A stretch of DNA of 5,147 nt from Alcaligenaceae bacterium. Lineage in GTDB: Bacteria; Pseudomonadota; Gammaproteobacteria; Burkholderiales; Burkholderiaceae_B. Position numbers and translations under genes: made by a program. The stretch is from the NCBI GenBank assembly GCA_012511095.1, contig JAAZGT010000076.1, forward strand, positions 1 to 5,147, given 5' to 3'. How positions within the stretch are numbered: the first letter of the stretch is position 1; every line of letters begins with the position of its first letter. Positions 1 through 5,147 of this stretch are shown one piece after another. The notes beneath the pieces were generated by a model. The model saw only the letters and a program-made list of their open reading frames with translations. It did not search any database and was not told the origin of the DNA.

Positions 1-545
1 CTGCCTTTATTCCTGACTTCGGCGGTGAGATAGTTGATGATTTAACAGCGGAGCTTTTTGTAGAAAGCATGCGTGATGAGCTCGAGATTCTATGCTTTGA
101 AGCAGTTGGTTCTGACGAGCTTGATACACGAGGTGTGTTGTGGGGCGGTAATTTAGCGATGATTTGCTCCCTGATTGGCACGCCATATATGCCGCAAATT
201 GAAAACGGTATTTTATTTATCGAGGATGTGTCCGAACACCCTTACCGCATTGAGCGTATGCTGTGGCAATTATGGCAAGCAGGTATTTTGGCCAAGCAAA
301 AAGCCATTGTATTGGGTCATTTTACGGATTATGAATTAGTCGAAACAGACAATGGCTTTAACCTAGACTCAGTCATCACATGGCTGCGCACAGTGGTTAA
401 GGTGCCAGTGGTGACTGGTTTGCCTTATGGTCATGGTGAGGTTCGCGTTACCTTACCCATTGGTAAAGAGGTAGGTTTAGCCACACAAAATGATATTGCG
501 TATTTGCTCTTAGAAGAGCACGATCATGAACATGATCACGATTAA
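1..545 (+). CDS. ldcA: LD-carboxypeptidase (muramoyltetrapeptide carboxypeptidase), C-terminal part, 5' end outside window
   Basis: This is the C-terminal 180 codons (first whole codon at 3) of a cytosolic peptidase of family S66. It removes the terminal D-Ala from the L,D bond of tetrapeptide muropeptides during peptidoglycan recycling. The reading frame is open leftward past the Met at 69, and the residues before it (AFIPDFGGEIVDDL...) look like coding sequence, so 69 is not the start. Visible family marks are the GVLWGGNLAMICSLIGTP stretch, the catalytic Glu of FIEDVSEHPYRIERML (codon 222-224) and the catalytic His of GLPYGHGE (codon 432-434). The nucleophilic Ser lies upstream of the window. 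S66 enzymes run about 300-330 residues, so a little over half is present. The protein ends in an unusual His/Asp tail, EEHDHEHDHD. The next gene follows after 32 bp with no terminator, so the two are probably co-transcribed. The family assignment is firm; the metal-binding idea for the tail is inference. Confidence 0.9.
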   Translation, partial: AFIPDFGGEIVDDLTAELFVESMRDELEILCFEAVGSDELDTRGVLWGGNLAMICSLIGTPYMPQIENGILFIEDVSEHPYRIERMLWQLWQAGILAKQKAIVLGHFTDYELVETDNGFNLDSVITWLRTVVKVPVVTGLPYGHGEVRVTLPIGKEVGLATQNDIAYLLLEEHDHEHDHD

Positions 546-564
546 AATTAAATAGCTTAAGCTT

Positions 565-570
565 AAAGGA
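565..570 (+). promoter_or_regulatory. Ribosome binding site that fixes a TTG start for the ABC-F gene
   Basis: AAAGGA sits 7 nt before TTG at 578. An in-frame TAA at 575-577 directly precedes that TTG, so translation cannot begin further upstream. The first internal Met is far into the conserved domain. The start is therefore TTG, and the resulting N-terminus lines up with that of YbiT. Confidence 0.8.
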
Positions 571-577
571 AAATTAA

Positions 578-2179
578 TTGATATCTACATCGAATTTGAC
601 CATTCAGTTTGGTCCTAAACCATTATTTGAAAACGTCAATGTTAAGTTTTCAGATGGTAATCGCTACGGTTTAATTGGTGCTAATGGCTCAGGTAAATCC
701 ACCTTTATGAAAATTATTGGTGGCGATTTAGAGCCAACATCGGGTTCAGTCACTTTAGAGCCTGGTCTAAGATTAGGTAAGTTACGCCAAGATCAGTTTG
801 CCTTTGAAGAGCATCCAGTTATCGATGTAGTCATGATGGGTCACACCGAGATGTGGGAGGCCATGAAAGAGCGTGATGCAATTTACATGGATCCCGAGGC
901 CACTGATGAGGATTATATGCGTGCCGCCGACTTAGAGGCAAAATTCGCTGAGTATGATGGTTACACAGCGGAAGCACGCGCCTCTGAGTTATTACTCGGC
1001 TTAGAGTTTCCTATTGAACAACATCGTTTACCGATGAGTGAAATTGCGCCGGGGTGGAAACTTCGTGTTTTATTAGCACAAGCGCTTTTTTCAAATCCAG
1101 ATGTTTTGCTATTAGATGAGCCGACTAACAACTTAGACATTCATACCATTCGTTGGCTCGAAGAGGTCTTAGATAATTATGACTCGACGATGGTTATCAT
1201 TAGCCACGACCGTCATTTCTTAAATCGCGTTTGTACTCATATGGCGGACGTCGATTATGGTGAGATTCGTGTGTACCCCGGAAACTATGACGATTATATG
1301 CTGGCATCGACCCAAGCTCGTGAGCGACTATTAGCTAATAATGCAAAAGCCAAAGAGCGCGTGAGTGAGTTGCAAGACTTCGTTAGACGTTTTGCGGCTA
1401 ACAAATCAAAGTCACGACAAGCCACCTCACGTTTAAAACAAATTGATCGCATTAAGTCTGAGCAGGTAGAGATTAAACCATCGTCGCGCCAAAACCCATT
1501 TATTCGCTTTGAACAAAATAAGCCATTACATCGCTTAGCCATTAGTGCAGAAAAAGTCAGTAAAGGCTATGATAAACCAGTGATCAAAGATTTTAATGTG
1601 ATGATTGAAGCAGGTCAAAAGGTAGCGATTATTGGTGCTAATGGTGTGGGTAAGACCACTTTGTTACGCCTATTTGCTAACGATTTAAAGGCTGATAGCG
1701 GTGAAATGAAGTGGGCTGAAAATGCCGATATTGGCTATATGGCACAAGACGTCTCCGATCAGTTTGAAGCCACTGTCAATTTATTTGATTGGATGGCCGA
1801 TTATCGTCAACCAGGTGATGATGACCAAGCTGTTCGCTCGATTTTAGGTCGTTTGTTATTTTCGGCTGATGATATTGTAAAGCAGGTTCCAGTATTATCA
1901 GGTGGTGAGAAAAACCGCATGACCTTTGGTCGTTTGATGTTAGGACGCCATAATATTTTACTTTTAGATGAGCCGACTAACCACTTAGATATGGAGTCTA
2001 TTGAATCCTTACAAATGGCCTTAGAAAAGTATAAAGGGACAGTTGTTGTGGTTTCACATGACCGCCAGTTTATTTCTGGAATTGCCGATCGTATTATTGA
2101 GATTTTACCTGATGGTGAGTTCATTGATTACGAAGGTGATTACGACGGCTACCTAGCATCACGAGGTCTAGAAGACTAA
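578..2179 (+). CDS. ybiT: ABC-F family ATPase, YbiT type (ribosome-associated)
   Basis: This soluble twin-ABC protein of 533 residues has no membrane segments; E. coli YbiT is about 530. ABC-F proteins bind at the ribosomal E site and adjust translation or rescue stalled ribosomes; the exact role of YbiT is less clear than that of EttA. Domain 1 has Walker A GANGSGKS (34-41), Walker B LLLDEP (177-182) and the switch His in SHDRHF. A charged linker of about residues 241-310, rich in Arg and Lys, would be the P-site tRNA interaction motif. Domain 2 has Walker A GANGVGKT (353-360), signature LSGGEKN (440-446) and Walker B LLLDEP (461-466). The signature of domain 1 is replaced by APGWKLR (157-163), as in YbiT itself, which separates this protein from EttA, Uup and YheS. 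Translation starts at TTG behind AAAGGA. It lies between ldcA (32 bp) and yigZ (25 bp) in a likely operon. No truncation or frameshift is seen. Confidence 0.95.
   Translation: MISTSNLTIQFGPKPLFENVNVKFSDGNRYGLIGANGSGKSTFMKIIGGDLEPTSGSVTLEPGLRLGKLRQDQFAFEEHPVIDVVMMGHTEMWEAMKERDAIYMDPEATDEDYMRAADLEAKFAEYDGYTAEARASELLLGLEFPIEQHRLPMSEIAPGWKLRVLLAQALFSNPDVLLLDEPTNNLDIHTIRWLEEVLDNYDSTMVIISHDRHFLNRVCTHMADVDYGEIRVYPGNYDDYMLASTQARERLLANNAKAKERVSELQDFVRRFAANKSKSRQATSRLKQIDRIKSEQVEIKPSSRQNPFIRFEQNKPLHRLAISAEKVSKGYDKPVIKDFNVMIEAGQKVAIIGANGVGKTTLLRLFANDLKADSGEMKWAENADIGYMAQDVSDQFEATVNLFDWMADYRQPGDDDQAVRSILGRLLFSADDIVKQVPVLSGGEKNRMTFGRLMLGRHNILLLDEPTNHLDMESIESLQMALEKYKGTVVVVSHDRQFISGIADRIIEILPDGEFIDYEGDYDGYLASRGLED
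1112..1140 (+). repeat. Intragenic direct repeat over the first Walker B, second copy at 1964-1992
   Basis: An 18-bp identical run (1112-1129 and 1964-1981) covers the LDEPTN codons of both ATPase domains. It continues with only two mismatches to 1140 and 1992. The copies are 852 bp apart, a multiple of three. The Walker A regions share a further 14-bp identity (674-687 and 1631-1644). The repeat reflects domain duplication and similar codon choice; it is not a mobile element. Confidence 0.75.
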
Positions 2180-2192
2180 TTTATTATTGATT

Positions 2193-2199
2193 GAGGAAG
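2193..2199 (+). promoter_or_regulatory. Ribosome binding site favouring TTG 2205 as the yigZ start
   Basis: GAGGAAG lies 5 nt before TTG at 2205, counted from its 3' end, and its AGGA core is 7 nt away, a normal spacing. The alternative in-frame TTG at 2187 has no comparable purine run at a suitable distance and would place this Shine-Dalgarno sequence inside the coding region. Confidence 0.65.
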
Positions 2200-2204
2200 A
2201 TTTT

Positions 2205-2804
2205 TTGTTAGAACTGACAAAAGCGGTCTCTTACGAAGAAACAATTAAGAAAAGTTTATTTATTGTCCATGCAGCACCCGTTGCGACGGCTGAGGAGGCC
2301 CTGAGTTTTATTGAAAAGCACAGTGTCCCCGATGCCACGCATAACTGCTGGGCTTTTCGCATTGGCGAGGAATACCGTTTTAATGATGACGGTGAGCCTG
2401 GTGGTACAGCTGGTCGTCCAATTTTAGCGGCGATTGAGGGGCGTGACTTAACCAATATCGTCGTATTAGTTATTCGCTTTTATGGTGGTATTAAACTCGG
2501 TACGGGTGGTTTGGTCCGCGCCTATGGTGGCACGGCTGCCAAGTGTTTGCACGACGCGCCTAAGCGCAAAATTGTCGCCATGAGTCGCATTATTTGTGAT
2601 TGTCCCTATTCAGATATGGAGCGCCTAAAAGTGCAACTATCACAAAAGGGTGTGGTTCTAGTCAATGAGGAGTTTGATGAGGTGGGCGTAAAGTGGGAGT
2701 GGTTAATTCCAGTAACCATGCTCCAAGAGCTCGAGGAAACACACCGCAACCTGACCCGAGGGCAGGCCAATTGGGAGGTTATCTCTGCAGAGGAGATGAT
2801 CTAA
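2205..2804 (+). CDS. yigZ: YigZ / IMPACT family protein (UPF0029)
   Basis: The protein has 199 residues from TTG 2205 (205 if the TTG at 2187 is used), close to the roughly 200 of E. coli YigZ. The family has an N-terminal UPF0029/IMPACT domain and a C-terminal ferredoxin-like domain (DUF1949). The conserved core is clear: NDDGEPGGTAGRP (60-72) and FYGGIKLGTGGLVRAYGG (92-109). The second domain covers roughly 135-190. The biochemical role of bacterial YigZ is not settled, whereas the eukaryotic relatives IMPACT/Yih1 restrain the kinase Gcn2 by binding Gcn1. No ATG is possible at the 5' end: the in-frame region back to TAG at 2169 holds only the two TTG codons. The gene follows the ABC-F stop by 25 bp and is probably the last gene of the ldcA operon, ahead of the hairpin at 2849-2876. 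Family call firm, function open. Confidence 0.93.
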   Translation: MLELTKAVSYEETIKKSLFIVHAAPVATAEEALSFIEKHSVPDATHNCWAFRIGEEYRFNDDGEPGGTAGRPILAAIEGRDLTNIVVLVIRFYGGIKLGTGGLVRAYGGTAAKCLHDAPKRKIVAMSRIICDCPYSDMERLKVQLSQKGVVLVNEEFDEVGVKWEWLIPVTMLQELEETHRNLTRGQANWEVISAEEMI

Positions 2805-2848
2805 TAATTCACCCGATTTTCTTATTGAAATTTTCTTTCAACCATAAA

Positions 2849-2876
2849 AAACGACCAGTCAGCAGACTGGTCGTTT
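2849..2876 (-). terminator. Rho-independent terminator of the thioredoxin gene, possibly bidirectional
   Basis: A perfect 12-bp stem (AAACGACCAGTC at 2849-2860 and its complement at 2865-2876) encloses the 4-nt loop AGCA. Read on the minus strand the hairpin runs into six T residues (complement of A 2846-2851), the form of a classical terminator, 26 bp past the thioredoxin stop. On the plus strand, 44 bp after the yigZ stop, the stem ends in only three T before GCGA, so it would be weaker in that direction. It is the only hairpin seen between the two convergent transcription units and probably serves both. Confidence 0.85.
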
Positions 2877-2902
2877 GCGATCATCATATAAATGATAATG
2901 CT

Positions 2903-3289
2903 TTAGGCTTGTTGGTCGCCGCCTTGTGGTTGCTCTTGAGCAGCAATCTCAGCACGAACCTCATCCATATTAACTTCTTTAACCTTAGTTAGTAGCTCTT
3001 CGAACTGAGCTGGGGCTAAAGCGCCTGGCTGAGAAAATAACAGAATACGATCACGGAACACCATGAGGGTAGGGATTGATCGAATCTTTAGAGCTTGAGA
3101 AATTTCTTGCTCTTCGTCAGTATTTACTTTGAAAAATTTAATATCGCTGTGCTTTTCAGCAGCTGCTTCGAAAGTCGGTCCAAACTGCTGACAAGGGCCG
3201 CACCATGGTGCCCAGAAATCAATAACAATGGTACCGTCTTGGTTTAAGGCATCTTGGAAAGTGTCTTTAGTTAAATCTTGATAGCTCAT
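2903..3289 (-). CDS. Thioredoxin family protein with C-terminal extension
   Basis: This is a cytosolic thioredoxin of 128 residues with no signal peptide. The redox site WCGPC is at 29-33 in the context IDFWAPWCGPC. The buried Asp equivalent to E. coli Asp26 is present (Asp24), and the cis-Pro is Pro73 in RSIPTLM. E. coli TrxA is about 109 residues; the excess is a tail of about 20 residues (MDEVRAEIAAQEQPQGGDQQA begins near 108), rich in Gln, Glu and Asp. The residue after the site is Gln, not the Lys of TrxA. Arg81 (FRDR) stands where thioredoxins usually have a turn Gly. Its type is the one with LLFSQPGAL near the C-terminus, which I recall from beta-proteobacteria, so I do not call it trxA. 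AAGGA lies 5 nt before the ATG. It has its own promoter (3347-3376) and a strong terminator, and sits downstream of the purine permease on the same strand. Confidence 0.92.
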   Translation of the reverse strand: MSYQDLTKDTFQDALNQDGTIVIDFWAPWCGPCQQFGPTFEAAAEKHSDIKFFKVNTDEEQEISQALKIRSIPTLMVFRDRILLFSQPGALAPAQFEELLTKVKEVNMDEVRAEIAAQEQPQGGDQQA

Positions 3290-3346
3290 AATTATCCTTA
3301 TAGGTGGTGAATGGGCAGAAACTTAATTGCAACTGCGATTTAGTCC

Positions 3347-3376
3347 ATTATATGGAGATAAACAGAAGAAATCCAA
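3347..3376 (-). promoter_or_regulatory. Sigma-70 type promoter of the thioredoxin gene
   Basis: On the minus strand a consensus -10 TATAAT (3352-3347) lies 18 nt from a -35 TTGGAT (3376-3371), which keeps the TTG of the consensus. The start site would fall near 3340, giving a leader of about 50 nt before the ATG at 3289. Found by eye only; the -10 is convincing and the -35 is weak. Confidence 0.6.
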
Positions 3377-3420
3377 GGCATAAATTTATTTCTGACCCAT
3401 TAGATTGTTAATTTAAAGAC

Positions 3421-4710
3421 CTATTCGAGGCCGAAACGTATAACGAATAGGGTTGCCACAAGAACTGTTGCAAAGTGTAACTCTCTATATTTACCGGTAA
3501 TTGTCTTAAGTATGACGTAGCTAATAAAGCCAAATGCAATACCCTCGGCAATAGAATAGGTAAATGGCATAATTAATGCAGTTAATGAGGCAGGCACAGC
3601 TTCTGTAGGATCGCTCCACTCAATTTCTACTAATTCACGCATCATTAAACCAGCTACATAGAGTAGGGCAGGTGCGGTTGCATAGGCGGGTACAATGCCT
3701 GCAATAGGTGCAAAAAATAGTGATAGTAGGAAGAAAATACCTACAAACATGGCCGTCATACCAGTACGACCGCCACTTTGTACGCCAGAAGCACTTTCTA
3801 CATAGGCAGTGGTACTGCTGGTACCAATCAAAGAACCAGTCAAAATAGCGGTACTATCGGCAAATAATGCTTTACCTAAGCGGTTGGGTTTGCCCTCGGG
3901 CATCAAACCTGCACGCTTGGCAATACCAATTAAGGTGCCAGTGGCGTCAAAGACCTCAACCAAGACAAAAACTAAGATCACATTGACGAAGCCAAAATTT
4001 AATACGCCCAAAATATCTAATTGCAAGAAAGTAGGCGCAATAGAAGGTGGCATAGAAATTAAGCTATCGGGCGTTTCGCTATAACCAAAAATCACCGACA
4101 AGAGAGTCACAAATAAAATACCGATTAAAATAGCTCCTTTAACGCGTAGCGTATCTAAGGCCACAATGACAAAGAAACCTAAAATGGTAAATAGTACTTG
4201 GTGTGACGTTAAATCACCCTGACCAACTAGGGTGGCCTGATTATGAACCACAATGCCTGAGGTCTGTAAGGCAATAAATGCAAGGAATAAACCAATACCT
4301 GCTACGATTGATGAGCGTAGAGATTTGGGAATCCCCTCAATTAGCCACGCACGAACACCTGTAGCGGTTAAAATAAGAAAGATCACCCCAGATACAAATA
4401 CAGCACCTAAGGCTTGTTGCCAGGTATAACCTAAAGCACCAACTACGGTAAATGCAAAAAAGGCATTTAAACCCATGCCAGGTGCCATACCGATAGGCCA
4501 ATTAGCAAAAAATGCCATCACAAAACAGCCTAGTGCAGCGGCAATACAGGTACTAACAAAAACGGCACCCTGATCCATGCCAGTGGTGCCTAAAATTTGT
4601 GGGTTAACAAAGATAATATACGCCATGGTCAAAAAGGTGGTTAAACCCGCGACCAACTCGGTACGAGCATTGGTATTATGCTCTTTTAATTTAAATAATG
4701 ACTCAAACAT
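3421..4710 (-). CDS. AzgA-type (NCS2) purine nucleobase permease
   Basis: This inner-membrane transporter of 429 residues belongs to the AzgA-like branch of the NCS2 family (COG2252; E. coli PurP, AdeQ, GhxP, GhxQ; Bacillus PbuG). Members import adenine, hypoxanthine or guanine, most likely with protons. Hydrophobic segments run through the whole chain, consistent with the 12-14 spans of the fold. Family motifs are GMAPGMGLNAFFAF (74-87), FVLVEVFDATGTLIG (248-262) and GTSSTTAYVESASG (296-309). Asp255 and Glu305 in the last two match the positions of substrate-binding acids in this fold. The MFESLFKLKEH start fits the family. The Shine-Dalgarno sequence is poor (AAGAG, 11 nt from the ATG). Motifs look closer to AdeQ/PbuG than to GhxP, but the substrate cannot be fixed from sequence, so no symbol is given. 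It is divergent from tsaD. No terminator is seen after its stop, so some read-through into the thioredoxin gene is likely. Confidence 0.93.
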   Translation of the reverse strand: MFESLFKLKEHNTNARTELVAGLTTFLTMAYIIFVNPQILGTTGMDQGAVFVSTCIAAALGCFVMAFFANWPIGMAPGMGLNAFFAFTVVGALGYTWQQALGAVFVSGVIFLILTATGVRAWLIEGIPKSLRSSIVAGIGLFLAFIALQTSGIVVHNQATLVGQGDLTSHQVLFTILGFFVIVALDTLRVKGAILIGILFVTLLSVIFGYSETPDSLISMPPSIAPTFLQLDILGVLNFGFVNVILVFVLVEVFDATGTLIGIAKRAGLMPEGKPNRLGKALFADSTAILTGSLIGTSSTTAYVESASGVQSGGRTGMTAMFVGIFFLLSLFFAPIAGIVPAYATAPALLYVAGLMMRELVEIEWSDPTEAVPASLTALIMPFTYSIAEGIAFGFISYVILKTITGKYRELHFATVLVATLFVIRFGLE

Positions 4711-4809
4711 AGTGGTTTGCGCTCTTTTATGCTTATCTAATTAAAGAAGTTAAAACGATATTTCTAAGGTAACATTTTAAGTCTTATATAAACATTTATA
4801 CAGCGATTT
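4711..4809. other. Divergent intergenic region between the permease gene and tsaD
   Basis: These 99 AT-rich bases must hold the permease promoter and any nearby tsaD promoter. Toward tsaD, candidate -10 boxes are TATATA (4785-4790) and TATACA (4797-4802), neither with a recognisable -35. Toward the permease, TTAACT spaced 16 nt from CATAAA is a weak candidate. No hairpin, riboswitch-like fold or palindromic operator is evident. A CGCAAAC run on the minus strand near the permease start looks like half of a PurR box, without the other half. Confidence 0.4.
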
Positions 4810-5147
4810 ATGAATATTCTTGGTTTTGAAAGCTCCTGTGATGAAACAGGTGTAGCAGTAGTTAATACTGAAAAAGGTCTATTAGCTCATGCCTTACATA
4901 GTCAAATTGAAATGCACCAGGCTTACGGTGGTGTTGTGCCCGAATTAGCCTCGCGCGATCATATTCGACGTGTTCTACCGCTGACTTATGAGGTATTAAA
5001 AAATGCTGATTTAACCGTTGATGATATTGATGCGGTCGCTTTTACGGCGGGCCCTGGTTTGTCGGGTGCCTTATTGGTGACTTCAAGCGTAGCTCAAGCT
5101 TTTGCGTGGAGCCATAATTTGCCGACAATACCTATTCATCACCTTGA
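4810..5147 (+). CDS. tsaD: TsaD, tRNA N6-threonylcarbamoyladenosine transferase, N-terminal part, 3' end outside window
   Basis: The first 112 codons (plus 2 nt) of the Kae1/TsaD family (older names gcp, ygjD) are present; E. coli TsaD is 337 residues. With TsaB and TsaE it moves the threonylcarbamoyl group from TC-AMP to A37 of tRNAs that read ANN codons. The start MNILGFESSCDETG is the conserved phosphate-binding opening of the ASKHA fold. GGVVPELASRDHIRR (40-54) and TAGPGLSGALLV (79-90) follow. His111 in IHHLE is the first ligand of the metal site whose usual form is HHxEGH; the second His lies just past the edge. Residue numbering matches E. coli TsaD up to His111 without gaps. No Shine-Dalgarno sequence is visible before the ATG. 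It is divergent from the permease gene and the reading frame is open to the window end. Confidence 0.95.
   Translation, partial: MNILGFESSCDETGVAVVNTEKGLLAHALHSQIEMHQAYGGVVPELASRDHIRRVLPLTYEVLKNADLTVDDIDAVAFTAGPGLSGALLVTSSVAQAFAWSHNLPTIPIHHL

Noticed and set aside
554..566. Overlapping palindromes AGCTTAAGCT and TTAAGCTTAA between ldcA and the ABC-F gene
   Set aside because: They arise from a short repeated AGCTTA unit in AT-rich sequence, are too short and weak for a terminator, and match no operator I know.
1294..1542. Minus-strand open frame inside the ABC-F gene
   Set aside because: It lies wholly opposite a strongly conserved gene, its product resembles nothing I know, and no ribosome binding site is evident. 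The same holds for the frame at 1807-2124.
2231..2455. Minus-strand open frame inside yigZ
   Set aside because: It lies fully antisense to the conserved UPF0029 core, with no independent sign of coding.
2693..2992. Plus-strand open frame spanning the end of yigZ, the terminator and the end of the thioredoxin gene
   Set aside because: It overlaps two real genes and runs through the hairpin; the composition is not protein-like and no family is recognised.
3809..4084. Plus-strand open frame opposite the permease gene
   Set aside because: Its Lys/Pro-rich product is what the complement of hydrophobic permease codons gives; the gene on the other strand is certain.
4708..4724. PurR-box-like sequence before the permease start (minus strand GCGCAAACC)
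   Set aside because: Only one half of the palindrome (CGCAAAC) is present; the other half does not match. It overlaps the start codon region, and a PurR regulator is not assured in this lineage.
4711..4809. Purine riboswitch upstream of the permease gene
   Set aside because: The leader on the minus strand is too short and AT-rich, with no three-way-junction pairing or conserved core visible.

Overview
The window is an ordinary chromosomal segment of a Gram-negative proteobacterium. By eye the base composition is only moderately GC (roughly low-to-mid 40s percent). The TsaD N-terminus, with its ESSCDETG, PELASRDHIRR and SVAQ-AWS stretches, resembles beta-proteobacteria of the Burkholderiales/Alcaligenaceae type. 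The ABC-F and YigZ proteins fit proteobacterial families. An AT-rich member of that group is my best guess, but this rests on remembered family sequences and not on a search.

Layout, left to right. A plus-strand run of three genes covers 1-2804. It holds the C-terminal 180 residues of an LD-carboxypeptidase (ldcA, cut by the left edge), a complete YbiT-type ABC-F ATPase (578-2179) and a complete YigZ/IMPACT-family protein (best start 2205, end 2804). The gaps are 32 and 25 bp with no terminator between, so they look like one operon. Both complete genes begin with TTG, and in neither case does the sequence offer an ATG. A perfect 12-bp hairpin (2849-2876) lies between this run and a convergent minus-strand pair: a thioredoxin with a C-terminal extension (2903-3289) and an AzgA-type (NCS2) purine permease (3421-4710). 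The thioredoxin has its own promoter with a consensus TATAAT. The permease is divergent, across 99 bp, from tsaD (4810 to the right edge), whose product starts synthesis of the t6A modification of tRNA.

How the genes work together: ldcA serves peptidoglycan recycling, and the permease imports nucleobases. The thioredoxin handles cytosolic thiol-disulfide exchange. Three products (ABC-F, YigZ/IMPACT and TsaD) touch translation. The one contextual point that stands out is the tight pairing of an ABC-F gene with an IMPACT-family gene, because eukaryotic relatives of these two families (Gcn20 and Yih1/IMPACT) both act through Gcn1 on the Gcn2 kinase. I found no mobile element, CRISPR array, RNA gene or clearly new system here.
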